From Sphingomonas sp. CBMAI 2297 (GTDB taxonomy: Bacteria; Pseudomonadota; Alphaproteobacteria; Sphingomonadales; Sphingomonadaceae), in contig NZ_JAPDIR010000016.1 in assembly GCF_029870595.1 (NCBI RefSeq), forward strand, positions 44,149 through 108,148: a stretch of DNA of 64,000 nt, written 5' to 3'. Below, piece after piece: positions 35,356 through 44,167 of this stretch. A program made the position numbers and the translations under genes. The first letter of the stretch is position 1, and every line of letters begins with the position of its first letter. A model generated the notes under the pieces. The model ran no database searches. It saw nothing but the letters and a program-made list of their open reading frames with translations, and was not told the origin of the DNA.

Positions 35356-36771
35356 ATGCCCGGCACGGAAATCATCTCGACCGAACCCGCCACCGGCGCC
35401 GTTCTCTGGCGCCAGACGCGCGGAGACGCCGACAGGGAAGTGGCGCTTGCACGCCAGAGCTGGGCCGCCTGGGCGGCCCATCCGCTCGCCTATCGCATCG
35501 AGGCGCTGCGCCGCTTCGCCAATGTCGTGCGGCAAAAGGCCGATGCCTTTACCGACCTGCTCGCCCGCGAGACCGGCAAGCCGCTCTGGGAAGCGCGCAC
35601 CGAAGTCGAGACGGTGATCGCCAAGGTCGACATCTCGATCACCGCCTTTTCCGAGCGTACCGGCCAGCGCCGCATCGAAGCGCCGATGAACACGCGCCTG
35701 GCGCTGCGCCACAAGCCGCACGGCGTGCTGGCGGTGCTGGGCCCGTATAATTTCCCGGTCCACCTGCCCAATGGCCATATCGTCCCCGCGCTGCTTGCCG
35801 GCAATGCGGTGGTGTTCAAGCCGTCCGAGAAGACTCCCGCCTCGGGCGCCTTCCTGGTCGACTGCTATCGCGCCGCCGGCATTCCCGAAGGCTGCATCCG
35901 CCTGCTGATCGGCGGCCCCGAGGAAGGCAAGGCGCTCGCCGGCCATCCGGACATCGACGGGCTGCTGTTCACCGGCTCGGCCAATACCGGCATCGCCCTG
36001 AACCGCCAGTTCGCCACCCGGCCGGAGAAGATCCTCGCGCTCGAGATGGGCGGCAACAACCCGATCGTCGTGTGGGACACGCCCGATCTCTATTCGGCCG
36101 CGGTGCTCGTCGTGCAATCGGCCTTCACCACCGCCGGCCAGCGCTGCACCGCCGCGCGCCGCCTGATCGTCGACCAGAAGCTGTTCGACCCGCTGATGAC
36201 CGAGGTCAACAAGCTGATCGGCCGGCTGATCATCGGCGAGCCGCATGCCGATCCCGCCCCCTTCATGGGCCCGGTGATCGACAATGACGCGGCCGACATG
36301 CTCACCGAGAGCTTCCTGGCGTTGCTCACCATGGGCGGCCGCCCGATCCGCCACATGGAGCGCCCGATCGAGGGCCGCCCGTTCCTCACCCCCGGCGTGA
36401 TCGACATGACCGGCGCGAACGAGAAGGTGGACGTCGAGCTGTTCGGCCCGATCCTGCAGGTCTTCCGGGTGAGCAGCTTCGAGGAGGCCATCGCCGAGGC
36501 GAACGATACCCGCTACGGCCTCTCGGCCAGCCTGGTCGCGCAGAACCCCAAGCTCTACGACCAGTTCTGGGCCAATATCCGCGCCGGCATCGTCAACTGG
36601 AACCGGCCGACCAACGGCGCGTCCTCGGCCGCGCCGTTCGGCGGGGTCGGCTGGTCGGGCAACCATCGCCCCAGCGCCTATTACGCCGCCGACTATTGCG
36701 CCTATCCGGTGGTCTCGTCGGAGAGCGACTCCGCCCGTGCCTCGATGGGCGTGGGCCTGCGCGACGCCTGA
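35356..36771 (+). CDS. astD: N-succinylglutamate 5-semialdehyde dehydrogenase-like (AstD)
   Basis: 471-residue NAD-dependent aldehyde dehydrogenase. HKPHGVLAVLGPYNFPVHLPNGHIVPALLAGN and RPTNGASSAAPFGGVGWSGNHRPSAYYAADYCAYPV are signatures of the AstD branch of arginine catabolism. The catalytic Cys is in AGQRCTAARRLIV, the Glu in ALEMGGNNP and the cofactor loop in FTGSANTG. No astA, astB, astC or astE is nearby, so the gene is orphaned here; it might act on another semialdehyde. It follows selO by 58 bases. Confidence 0.85.
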   Translation: MPGTEIISTEPATGAVLWRQTRGDADREVALARQSWAAWAAHPLAYRIEALRRFANVVRQKADAFTDLLARETGKPLWEARTEVETVIAKVDISITAFSERTGQRRIEAPMNTRLALRHKPHGVLAVLGPYNFPVHLPNGHIVPALLAGNAVVFKPSEKTPASGAFLVDCYRAAGIPEGCIRLLIGGPEEGKALAGHPDIDGLLFTGSANTGIALNRQFATRPEKILALEMGGNNPIVVWDTPDLYSAAVLVVQSAFTTAGQRCTAARRLIVDQKLFDPLMTEVNKLIGRLIIGEPHADPAPFMGPVIDNDAADMLTESFLALLTMGGRPIRHMERPIEGRPFLTPGVIDMTGANEKVDVELFGPILQVFRVSSFEEAIAEANDTRYGLSASLVAQNPKLYDQFWANIRAGIVNWNRPTNGASSAAPFGGVGWSGNHRPSAYYAADYCAYPVVSSESDSARASMGVGLRDA

Positions 36772-36796
36772 GCAACACTTTGTTACAGCAGCGTCA

Positions 36797-36825
36797 TTGA
36801 AGCGGACATGACCGCCGCCTAGATT
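36797..36825 (+). promoter_or_regulatory. Candidate promoter of the Bax-inhibitor gene
   Basis: TTGAAG (36797-36802) and TAGATT (36820-36825) are 17 bases apart. A hairpin GAGGGCTT-TTCC-AAGCCCTC at 36853-36872 would lie in the leader, leaving a leader of about 160 bases before the GTG at 36994. Confidence 0.4.
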
Positions 36826-36993
36826 ATCCCTTGCGGACCGGGCCCCTCTGGCGAGGGCTTTTCCAAGCCCTCGTGATGTCGGACCGCATCGAGCGCGCTC
36901 GGTGCAGGTTTCGGACGGCCAGTCCCCCTCCCCACCGAGACCGGACCGAGTGGCGCTCGATCGAATGCCTTGCTTCGATTGGAGTTTTCACAC

Positions 36994-37704
36994 GTGAACC
37001 CTCTCTACCAGATCCCCCGCACCGGCGCCGCCGCCGCGCGCTTCGACGAGGGGCTGCGCCAGCACATGCTGGGCATCTACCGCAACATGGGGATCGGTCT
37101 GGCGATCACCGGCCTCGTCGCGCTCGCCGTGGCGAACACGCCGGCGCTGGTCGCGCTGATCTTCGGCACTCCGCTCAAATGGGTCGCCATGTTCGCGCCG
37201 CTCGCCTTCATCTTCTTCTTCCAGTTCCGCATCGAGCGAATGAGCGTCGCCGGCGCGCGCACCGCCTTCTTCGCCTTTGCCGGCGTGATGGGCGTGTCGA
37301 TGGCCAGCATCTTCCTGGTCTTCACCGGCCAGAGCATCGCCATGGCCTTCTTCGCCGCCGCCGCGATGTTCCTGGCGCTCAGCCTGTTCGGCTATTCGAC
37401 CAAGCGCGACCTGACCGGCATGGGCACTTTCCTGTTCGTCGGCCTGATCGCGGTGGTGCTGGCGAGCATCGTCAACATCTTCCTCGGCTCGTCGCTGCTG
37501 CAGATGCTGCTCTCGGTCGTCGGCGTGGTCGTGTTCGCCGGCCTCACCGCCTGGGACACGCAGCGCCTGAAGAGCGAATATGCCCATTACGGCCGCAGCG
37601 AGGCTGCCGACAAGCTCGCGATCATGGGCGCGCTGTCGCTCTATCTGAACCTGATCAACATGTTCCAGCTGCTGCTCGGCCTGATGGGCCAGCGAGAGGA
37701 GTGA
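36994..37704 (+). CDS. Bax inhibitor-1/YccA family membrane protein
   Basis: 236 residues, seven predicted membrane helices, inner membrane. Family members are pH-sensitive Ca2+ leak channels or FtsH-associated stability factors. The GTG at 36994 (VNPLYQIPRTG) is chosen because GGAG lies ten bases upstream. The central NRM-like stretch LSLFGYSTKRDLTGMGTFLF and the C-terminal half FAGLTAWDTQRLK with ALSLYLNLINMFQLLLGL contain the family signature and conserved acidic residue. The zinc-ribbon gene follows by two bases, so they are co-transcribed. Confidence 0.92.
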   Translation: MNPLYQIPRTGAAAARFDEGLRQHMLGIYRNMGIGLAITGLVALAVANTPALVALIFGTPLKWVAMFAPLAFIFFFQFRIERMSVAGARTAFFAFAGVMGVSMASIFLVFTGQSIAMAFFAAAAMFLALSLFGYSTKRDLTGMGTFLFVGLIAVVLASIVNIFLGSSLLQMLLSVVGVVVFAGLTAWDTQRLKSEYAHYGRSEAADKLAIMGALSLYLNLINMFQLLLGLMGQREE

Positions 37705-37706
37705 CC

Positions 37707-37988
37707 ATGGCCAGCTTCACCTGCCCCGTCGACGGCACCGTGCTGGTGCCGGTCGAGCGCTCGGGGATCGAGATCGACCATTGCCCCAGCTGCCGCGGCG
37801 TGTGGCTGGATCGCGGCGAGCTCGACAAGATCATCGAGCGCAGCGCCGCCCCGGCCGCGGCGCCGGCGCCGGCGCCTCAGTATCGCGACGAACGGCCCCG
37901 CTACGAGGAGCGCGGCCATGGCTATGGCCATGGCGGGCATCATCCGCAGAAACGCCGCAAATCGTTCCTCGAGGACCTGTTCGACTGA
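37707..37988 (+). CDS. Zinc-ribbon (TFIIB-type) protein with His/Gly-rich tail
   Basis: 93 residues. The zf-TFIIB domain is complete: CPVDG, then CPSCRGVWLDRGELDKIIE. An Ala/Pro linker leads to a basic tail containing HGYGHGGHH and KRRKSFLEDLFD. The His-rich part could bind metal. The gene follows the Bax-inhibitor gene directly, with GAGAGGAG before the ATG. Proteins of this type are uncharacterised; nucleic acid or protein contacts are both possible. Confidence 0.85.
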   Translation: MASFTCPVDGTVLVPVERSGIEIDHCPSCRGVWLDRGELDKIIERSAAPAAAPAPAPQYRDERPRYEERGHGYGHGGHHPQKRRKSFLEDLFD

Positions 37989-38140
37989 TCCGTTCCCGCC
38001 CGCGTGCAGGCGCATTACACGCGGGCAGACGGCGGCGCGGCCCTTCCCCCTCTCTCACCTGCGAGGGTCGCGCCCCGTCCACCCACTTCCTCCCCGCGCC
38101 GTTGCGGCTATGATGTGACCGCTAACAGGGGAGGAAGACC

Positions 38141-39445
38141 ATGTTCACCCGCAGGTCCGTGCTCGGATCGGGCGCCGCGGCGCTGGCCGGCGCCGCGCTG
38201 TCCCTCCCCGCCGCCGCCAACCCCGCCGCGCCCGGCGATTTCGTCACGCGCAAGGGCATGGGCCTGCTTCTCGGCGGCAGGCCCTATCGCTTCGCCGGCG
38301 CGAACCTGTGGTACGCCGCCTGGCTCGGCGCCGACGCCCCCTGGGGCAATCGCGATCGCCTGCGCCGCGAGCTGGACTCCCTCGCCGCGATGGGGGTCGG
38401 CAACCTGCGCATCGCCGCCTCGGCCGAGGATTCGTCGCTCCGGAACTCGGTGAAGCCCGCCTTCCGCACCCGGGGCGGCGCCTGGAACCCGGCCCTGGTC
38501 GACGGCCTGGCCTTCGCGCTTTCCGAGCTTGGCACGCGCGGCATGAAGGCCGTGCTCTACCTCACCAATTTCTGGGAATGGTCGGGCGGGATGATGACCT
38601 ATCTCAGCTGGGCCAATGGCGGGAAATATCTCGACATGAACGATCCCGCGCACCCCTGGCCGGCATTTCCGGACATGGCCGCGCAATTCTACGCCAATGC
38701 CGAGGCGGTGGGCCTGTATCACGATTATGTCCGCGCCACCGTGCAGCGCCACGCCGGCGACCCGGTGGTCATGGCCTGGCAGCTCGCCAACGAGCCGCGC
38801 CCCGGCGGCAGCGCCAAGGCGGCGGAACCGCTGCTCCCGGCCTATCGTGGCTGGATCCAGGGCACCGCCAGGCTGATCAAGGCGCTTTCGCCCCGGCATC
38901 TCGTCTCGACGGGCAGCGAGGGCCTGATGGGCTCAATCCAGCGAGCCGACGTCTACAAGGCCGCCCATGATTTTCCGGAGATCGACTATCTGACGGCGCA
39001 TGTCTGGCCGCTCAACTGGGGCTGGGTCGATGCCCGGGACATTGCCGGCACCAACGAGGCGAGCTTCGCCAGGGTGCGCGAGTATCTCGCCAGGCACGTC
39101 ACGCTCGCCACCGAGCTGGGCAAGCCGCTGGTGATCGAGGAGTTCGGCTATCCGCGCGACGGCGGCGGCTATGATCCCGAGTCGGCGACCGGCTTCAGGG
39201 ACCTGTTCTACAAGCTGATCTATGCCGAGGCGGAGGCCAATCCGGGCATCGTCGCCGGCTCCAATTTCTGGGCATGGAACGGCGAAGGCCGGCCGGTGCA
39301 CGGCGACCACCGCTTCCGCCCCGGCGACACCGCCTGGCTCGGCGATCCGCCGCACGAGCCGCAGGGCTGGTACGGCGTGTTCGACGGCGACGCCTCGACA
39401 CGGGCGGTGGTCCAGGCGCATGCCAGGGCCTTGGCGGGGAGCTGA
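38141..39445 (+). CDS. Tat-exported glycoside hydrolase family 5 (mannanase-like)
   Basis: 434 residues with a Tat-type signal, FTRRSVLGSGAAALAGAALS, so it is folded before export. The GH5 TIM barrel has WQLANEP with the acid/base Glu and LVIEEFGYPRDGG with the nucleophile Glu. The opening RKGMGLLLGGRPYRFAGANLWY and the spacing resemble GH5 subfamily 7 endo-beta-1,4-mannanases. Loss of a carbohydrate-binding module is usual for the group. Substrate assignment rests on resemblance only. A small unknown gene follows six bases later. Confidence 0.87.
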   Translation: MFTRRSVLGSGAAALAGAALSLPAAANPAAPGDFVTRKGMGLLLGGRPYRFAGANLWYAAWLGADAPWGNRDRLRRELDSLAAMGVGNLRIAASAEDSSLRNSVKPAFRTRGGAWNPALVDGLAFALSELGTRGMKAVLYLTNFWEWSGGMMTYLSWANGGKYLDMNDPAHPWPAFPDMAAQFYANAEAVGLYHDYVRATVQRHAGDPVVMAWQLANEPRPGGSAKAAEPLLPAYRGWIQGTARLIKALSPRHLVSTGSEGLMGSIQRADVYKAAHDFPEIDYLTAHVWPLNWGWVDARDIAGTNEASFARVREYLARHVTLATELGKPLVIEEFGYPRDGGGYDPESATGFRDLFYKLIYAEAEANPGIVAGSNFWAWNGEGRPVHGDHRFRPGDTAWLGDPPHEPQGWYGVFDGDASTRAVVQAHARALAGS

Positions 39446-39451
39446 GAAGCT

Positions 39452-39856
39452 ATGGAAACCTTTGGCCTCTTCCTGATCGGCGGCGAGGATGACGAGCAGG
39501 GCACCCTCGTTCTGCACGAAGATCGAGGCCGCACCTGCCGCCTCACCTTCCGCTGGCGGGACCGCGAAACCGAAACCGAAGCGACCGATTGTTTCGAGGC
39601 GTTCTGCGGCATCCAGCGCGTGCTCGAAACCGAAGGCCTGATTCCCTTCTGCTACGGCGCCAGCCTCAACGTCTATCCCTCTTCCATGGCGCGCGACATG
39701 GGCCGCGGCCTGAAGGCCTATCGGATCACCGAAGGCAAACATGCCCGAAAGGAAGATCTGGTCTTCATCTTCGACCAGGGGCCGGACGTCATTCCCGCCA
39801 GCGTCGACATGCAGCGGCGCTTCTTCGACGATTGGGTCGCGGCACCTCGTGCCTGA
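39452..39856 (+). CDS. Hypothetical protein
   Basis: 134 residues, acidic, no signal. The sequence METFGLFLIGGEDDEQGTLV begins a strand-rich domain with CRLTFRWRDRETETEATDCFEAFCGIQRVLETEG and an amphipathic end. I do not recognise the family. It starts six bases after the GH5 stop and is probably co-transcribed; GAGAAG-type sequence lies before the ATG. Confidence 0.65.
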   Translation: METFGLFLIGGEDDEQGTLVLHEDRGRTCRLTFRWRDRETETEATDCFEAFCGIQRVLETEGLIPFCYGASLNVYPSSMARDMGRGLKAYRITEGKHARKEDLVFIFDQGPDVIPASVDMQRRFFDDWVAAPRA

Positions 39857-39898
39857 GCCGGCGGGCGGCACCCGATAGTTTCCCTAGCCCCACCCCAA

Positions 39899-39913
39899 GC
39901 AACCGTCCGTTGC
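39899..39913. promoter_or_regulatory. Inverted repeat upstream of the sulfur operon
   Basis: GCAAC-CGTCC-GTTGC is a perfect five-base inverted repeat, 32 bases before the ATG of the siroheme gene, with CAAG/CTTG extending it. It could be an operator for the cys operon. No CysB or other regulator is in the window. Confidence 0.35.
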
Positions 39914-39944
39914 CCCTTGCGCCGCCGGGGCCCATTTGCCGCCA

Positions 39945-40742
39945 ATGGCAACGCTCCTCGATCCCACCGCGCGCGGGCGCGTGATTCTCGTCGGCGCGGG
40001 CCCGGGCGATCCGGGCCTGCTCACCGTGCGCGCCGTCGAAGCGCTGAAGCAGGCCGATGTGCTCGTCCATGACGGGCTGGTCGATCCCCGGGTGCTCGAT
40101 CTCGCCCCCCAGGCGCACCGCATCTCGGTCGCCAAGTCGCGCTCGAAGCACACGCTGCCGCAGGACGCGATCAACGCCCTCATCGTCGCGCATGTGAAGA
40201 CCGGCGCGATCGTCGTCCGCCTCAAGGGCGGCGACCCGTTCATCTTCGGCCGCGGCGGCGAGGAAGTGGAGGCGGTGCGCGCCGCCGGCCTGCCGGTGGA
40301 AGTGATCCCCGGCATCTCCGCCGCGCTGGGCGCCGCCGCCGAGGTCCACCTGCCCCTCACCCATCGCGACTGGTCGAGCGCGGTCAGCTTCGTCGCGGGC
40401 CAGTGCAAGGGCCTGTCCGAGCAGGACTGGTCCGGCCTTGCCGGCAAGGGCCGCACGCTGGTGATCTACATGGGCGTCGCCACCTGCCCGGACATTTCCG
40501 AGAAGCTGATGAACGACGGCGTCGCGCCCGACATGCCCGTCGCCGTGCTCGAGCGCGGCACGCTGGCAGGCAGCCGCGCGCTGCGCACCATCCTCGCCGA
40601 TCTCGGCCCGATGGTGGCGCGCGAGCAGGTGCGGAGCCCGGCGATCATCGTGGTCGGCGAAGTGGTGATGCTCGCCGACGCGCAGGACAAGCTCGCCGCC
40701 TGGGCGAAGACGGCGGAGAATCTGGAAGGACTGGGCGCGTGA
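39945..40742 (+). CDS. cobA: Uroporphyrinogen-III C-methyltransferase (siroheme synthesis)
   Basis: 265 residues, SAM-dependent, making precorrin-2 for siroheme, the cofactor of the sulfite reductase encoded downstream. Motifs are VGAGPGDPGLLTVRAVEAL, LKGGDPFIFGRGGEEVEA and VEVIPGISAALGAAA. It is the monofunctional CobA/SUMT form: the dehydrogenase-ferrochelatase half of CysG is absent and must be encoded elsewhere. ATG 39945 is preferred over a TTG nine bases upstream. The stop overlaps the next gene by GTGA. Confidence 0.93.
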   Translation: MATLLDPTARGRVILVGAGPGDPGLLTVRAVEALKQADVLVHDGLVDPRVLDLAPQAHRISVAKSRSKHTLPQDAINALIVAHVKTGAIVVRLKGGDPFIFGRGGEEVEAVRAAGLPVEVIPGISAALGAAAEVHLPLTHRDWSSAVSFVAGQCKGLSEQDWSGLAGKGRTLVIYMGVATCPDISEKLMNDGVAPDMPVAVLERGTLAGSRALRTILADLGPMVAREQVRSPAIIVVGEVVMLADAQDKLAAWAKTAENLEGLGA

Positions 40743-41035
40743 AGATCCTGACCGGCAACGATCTCGCCACCGGCGACGTCACCTGGTGGACCGGCTCGGG
40801 CTGGTCGCGCCATGTCGAGGATGCCGCCGATGTCGGCGACCAGGGCGAGGCGATCGCCCATGCCGAGGAAGGCGCGCGCCGGGTCAACGGCCCTTATGTG
40901 ATCGACGCCGCCGCCACGCCCGAGGGCCCGCGCCCCGCACACATCAAGGACCGCATCCGGGCGCTCGGCCCCACCGTCCGCCCGGACCTGACGCTGAAGC
41001 CGGCGGACCCGAATGCGGGGAGCTGGGTGATATGA
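40739..41035 (+). CDS. DUF2849 protein of the sulfur operon
   Basis: 98 residues; GTG start overlapping the cobA stop. The pattern KILTGNDLATGDVTWWTGSGW and NGPYVIDAA...RPAHIKDRIRALGPTVRPDL fits DUF2849, which in alphaproteobacteria sits between the siroheme and sulfite reductase genes. No function is established; genomic context points to sulfite reductase assembly or cofactor handling. It is short, soluble and acidic. Confidence 0.88.
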   Translation: MKILTGNDLATGDVTWWTGSGWSRHVEDAADVGDQGEAIAHAEEGARRVNGPYVIDAAATPEGPRPAHIKDRIRALGPTVRPDLTLKPADPNAGSWVI

Positions 41036-41036
41036 C

Positions 41037-41163
41037 GTTCGCACGCGAAGGCGCAGAGAGAAAGGCGGGCGCGTCAGCGCGCTTCTCGCCTTTGTCAGGG
41101 GTTGAGAGGCTGCTGGCGCAGCCAAGCGAGGCACCTCCGCGCGCTCTGCGCCTCTGCGCGAAC
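41037..41163. repeat. Imperfect inverted-repeat element between DUF2849 and cysI genes
   Basis: Outer arms 41037-41060 and 41144-41163 are imperfect inverted copies (GCGCAGAG against CTCTGCGC). Inner pairs AAAGGCG/CGCCTTT (41061-41092) and GGCTGC-TGGC-GCAGCC (41108-41123) add hairpins. This fills most of the 190-base gap. It may be a dispersed repeat or an mRNA-structuring region inside the operon. Confidence 0.5.
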
Positions 41164-41225
41164 CAATTCCTCTCTACTCTCGTGTCCACGCGCGCCCACA
41201 CGAACAAAATCGAAGCGACCCGCTG

Positions 41226-42857
41226 ATGTACAAATACGACGAATATGACCATTCCATCGTCGCATCCCGCGTCGAGGAATTCCGCGACCAGGTGCAGCGC
41301 CGCCTCGCCGGCCAGATCACGGAAGACCAGTTCAAGCCGCTGCGGCTGATGAACGGCCTCTATCTCCAGCTCCACGCCTATATGCTGCGCGTCGCGGTGC
41401 CCTATGGCACGCTCGACAGCCGGCAGATGCACATGCTGGCGCACATCGCCCGCAAGTACGACCGTGGCTATGGCCATTTCACCACGCGCCAGAACCTGCA
41501 GTATAACTGGATCAAGCTCGAGGATGCGCCGGATATCCTCGCCGATCTCGCCACGGTCGAGATGCACGCGATCCAGACCAGCGGCAACTGCATCCGCAAC
41601 ATCTCGTCGGACCAGTTCGCCGGCGCCGCCGCCGACGAGCTGACCGATCCGCGCCCCTGGGCGGAGCTGCTGCGCCAGTGGAGCACTTTCCACCCCGAGT
41701 TCAGCTACTTGCCACGCAAGTTCAAGATCTGCGTGATCGCCGCCGAGCAGGACCGCGCGGCGATGCGCCTGCATGATATCGGCATCCGGATCGTCGAGCG
41801 GGACGGCCGGCTCGGCGCCGCCATCTATGTCGGTGGCGGCATGGGCCGCACCCCGATGATCGCGCCGCTGATCAAGGACTTCGTGCCCTTCGACGATTTC
41901 GTCAGCTATCTCGAGGCGTGCCTGCGCGTCTATAATCGCCATGGCCGGCGCGACAACATGTACAAGGCGCGGATCAAGATCCTGATCCACGAACTCGGCG
42001 CGGAGCAATATGCCGCCGAGGTGGAGGAGGAGTTCAGGGCCGTGAAGGCGCTGGGCATCGATCCGCCCCAGGCCGAGTTCGACCGCATCGCCGCCCATTT
42101 CGCGCCGCCGGCCTTCGATGCGGACGCAGCGGAGGAACTCGATCGCAGCGACCCCGATTTCGCGGTCTGGCTCGATCAGAACGTCTCGGCGCACAAGCAG
42201 CCCGGCCATGCAGTGGTGACGATCAGCCTCAAGCCGATCGGCGGCATCCCCGGCGATGCCAGCGCCGACCAGATCGACCTGATGGCCGACCTCGCCAGGC
42301 AGCACAGCTTCGACGAGCTGCGCGTCACCCACGCCCAGAACATCGTGCTGCCGCATGTCCGCAAGGCCGATCTCCACACCATCTGGCAGAAATTGCGCGA
42401 CGCCGGGCTGGCCGAGGCCAATCTCGACCTGATCAGCGACATCATCGCGTGCCCGGGCCTCGATTACTGCTCGCTCGCCAATGCCCGCTCGATCCCGCTC
42501 GCGCAGAAGATCGCCACGCGCTTCGCGGACATCGGCCGTCAGCGCGAGCTGGGCGAGCTGAAGCTCAAGATCAGCGGCTGCATCAACGCCTGCGGCCATC
42601 ATCACGCCGGCCATATCGGCATCCTCGGCGTCGATCGTAAGGGCGTGGAGAACTACCAGCTGCTGCTCGGCGGCTCGGGCGCGGAGGACGTGTCGCTCGG
42701 CACGATCACCGGCCCCGGCTTCAGCGAGGACGGCATCGTCGACGCGATCGAAAGGGCCACCGACGTCTATCTGCGCGAGCGCGACAAGGGCGAACGCTTC
42801 CTCGACACCTATCGCCGCGTCGGCATGGCCCCGTTCAAGGAGGCGATCTATGGATAA
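41226..42857 (+). CDS. cysI: Nitrite/sulfite reductase, hemoprotein (CysI type)
   Basis: 543-residue siroheme and [4Fe-4S] enzyme reducing sulfite to sulfide. The ligand Cys motifs are in CPGLDYCSLANA and KISGCINACGHHHAGHIG, i.e. CxxxxxC and CxxxC. The two duplicated halves with TRQNLQYNW and LRVTHAQNIVLPHV are intact. Neighbours (cobA, DUF2849, DUF934, cysH) fix the role as assimilatory sulfite reduction. The electron donor (CysJ or ferredoxin) is not in the window. Confidence 0.95.
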   Translation: MYKYDEYDHSIVASRVEEFRDQVQRRLAGQITEDQFKPLRLMNGLYLQLHAYMLRVAVPYGTLDSRQMHMLAHIARKYDRGYGHFTTRQNLQYNWIKLEDAPDILADLATVEMHAIQTSGNCIRNISSDQFAGAAADELTDPRPWAELLRQWSTFHPEFSYLPRKFKICVIAAEQDRAAMRLHDIGIRIVERDGRLGAAIYVGGGMGRTPMIAPLIKDFVPFDDFVSYLEACLRVYNRHGRRDNMYKARIKILIHELGAEQYAAEVEEEFRAVKALGIDPPQAEFDRIAAHFAPPAFDADAAEELDRSDPDFAVWLDQNVSAHKQPGHAVVTISLKPIGGIPGDASADQIDLMADLARQHSFDELRVTHAQNIVLPHVRKADLHTIWQKLRDAGLAEANLDLISDIIACPGLDYCSLANARSIPLAQKIATRFADIGRQRELGELKLKISGCINACGHHHAGHIGILGVDRKGVENYQLLLGGSGAEDVSLGTITGPGFSEDGIVDAIERATDVYLRERDKGERFLDTYRRVGMAPFKEAIYG

Positions 42858-42911
42858 GCCAACTCCGGCGCTTGCCTTCCGTGCTCCCCTTCCGCTTGCG
42901 GGAGGGAACAT

Positions 42912-43337
42912 ATGAGCGACGTCCTCCGCTACCGCGACGACGAGGCGCATGAGGAGCCGGCGGTCACGCTCGACAGCTTCCTCGGCCAGTCCAACGCCAC
43001 CGCCGTCCGCATCGAGAGCGGCGAGGATGCGCGCCTGCTCCTGCCCCATCTCGATCGGCTCGCCCTGGTCGAGGTGAGCTTCCCCAAGTTCCGCGATGGG
43101 CGCGGCTATTCCACCGGCCGCATCCTGCGCGAGGCGGGCTATGCGGGCGAGCTGCGCGCCCAGGGCGATGTGCTGGTCGACCAGATCCCCCTGATGCGCC
43201 GCTGCGGCTTCGACAGCTTCGCGCCCGAAGCGCCGGTCGACGAGGCCGTGCTGGCCGCGTCGCTCGCGCGCTACGAATATCATTATCAGGCGGCGGCCGA
43301 TCCCGCCGTGCCGGTATGGAAACGCCGGCATGGCTGA
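42912..43337 (+). CDS. DUF934 protein, sulfur operon
   Basis: 141 residues. DARLLLPHLDRLALVEVSFPKFRDGRGYSTGRILREAGYAGELRAQGDVLVDQ matches DUF934, which consistently lies between cysI and cysH in alphaproteobacteria. It is presumed an accessory to sulfate or sulfite reduction; no activity is established. GGAGGGA precedes the ATG. It overlaps cysH by eight bases. Confidence 0.92.
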   Translation: MSDVLRYRDDEAHEEPAVTLDSFLGQSNATAVRIESGEDARLLLPHLDRLALVEVSFPKFRDGRGYSTGRILREAGYAGELRAQGDVLVDQIPLMRRCGFDSFAPEAPVDEAVLAASLARYEYHYQAAADPAVPVWKRRHG

Positions 43338-44106
43338 GGCCGCGCGCAAGCTGGATCGGGAGGTCGATCGCATCGACGTCGCCCCGCGCTGGACGGCGGC
43401 GGACGCGATCCGCCTGAACAACCTGTTCCGCGGCACCGACACGCCGGAGATGCTGCGCGAGGCGCTGGGCAATCACATGCTCGGCGACGTCGCGCTCGTC
43501 TCCTCGTTCGGTGCCGAGAGCGCGGCGCTGCTGCATCTCGTCGCCCAGGCCGATCCGAACACCCCGGTGATCTTCCTCGACACCGGCAAGCATTTTCCCG
43601 AGACGCTGGCATATCGAGACCAGCTCGCCGAGCGCATCGGCCTCAAGAATCTCCGGATCGTCGCGCCCGATGCCGAGGTGATCGAGAAGCGCGACGCCAC
43701 CGGCCTGCGCTGGTCCTATGACCCCGATGGCTGCTGCGAGATCCGCAAGGTGATCCCGCTCGAAAAGGCGCTTGCCGGCTTCGACACCAGCATCACCGGC
43801 CGCAAGGCGTTCCAGGCATCGACCCGCAACGCCCTGCCCCGCTTCGAGCTTGACGGCGACCGGCTGAAGTTCAACCCGCTCGCCACCTGGACCAAGCAGG
43901 ACATCGAAGCGTATTTCGGGGCGCACAGCCTGCCCCGCCACCCGCTGGAAGCCCAGGGCTATCTCTCGATCGGCTGCGCGCCGTGCACCAGCGTGGTCAA
44001 GCCGGGCGAGGATCCGCGCTCGGGCCGCTGGCGCGGCTGGGACAAGACCGAATGCGGCATCCATACGCCGATCGAGGATGGCGATCCCAACCAGCCGAGC
44101 TTCTGA
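43330..44106 (+). CDS. cysH: Adenylyl-sulfate/phosphoadenylyl-sulfate reductase
   Basis: 258 residues. Reduces APS or PAPS to sulfite. VSSFGAESAALLHL is the substrate loop. Residues in DGCCEIRKV (CC) and GCAPCTSVV (CxxC) give the four-Cys set that holds a [4Fe-4S] cluster in APS-type reductases, whereas E. coli-type PAPS reductases lack it; it therefore probably prefers APS. The ECGIH motif with the catalytic Cys ends the protein. It overlaps the DUF934 gene. Confidence 0.94.
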   Translation: MAEAARKLDREVDRIDVAPRWTAADAIRLNNLFRGTDTPEMLREALGNHMLGDVALVSSFGAESAALLHLVAQADPNTPVIFLDTGKHFPETLAYRDQLAERIGLKNLRIVAPDAEVIEKRDATGLRWSYDPDGCCEIRKVIPLEKALAGFDTSITGRKAFQASTRNALPRFELDGDRLKFNPLATWTKQDIEAYFGAHSLPRHPLEAQGYLSIGCAPCTSVVKPGEDPRSGRWRGWDKTECGIHTPIEDGDPNQPSF

Positions 44107-44167
44107 AACAGGGTTGCGCCCGCCTTTCCTCGCGCTAAGCCGAATGACCGCGACAGGAAGGAATCCG

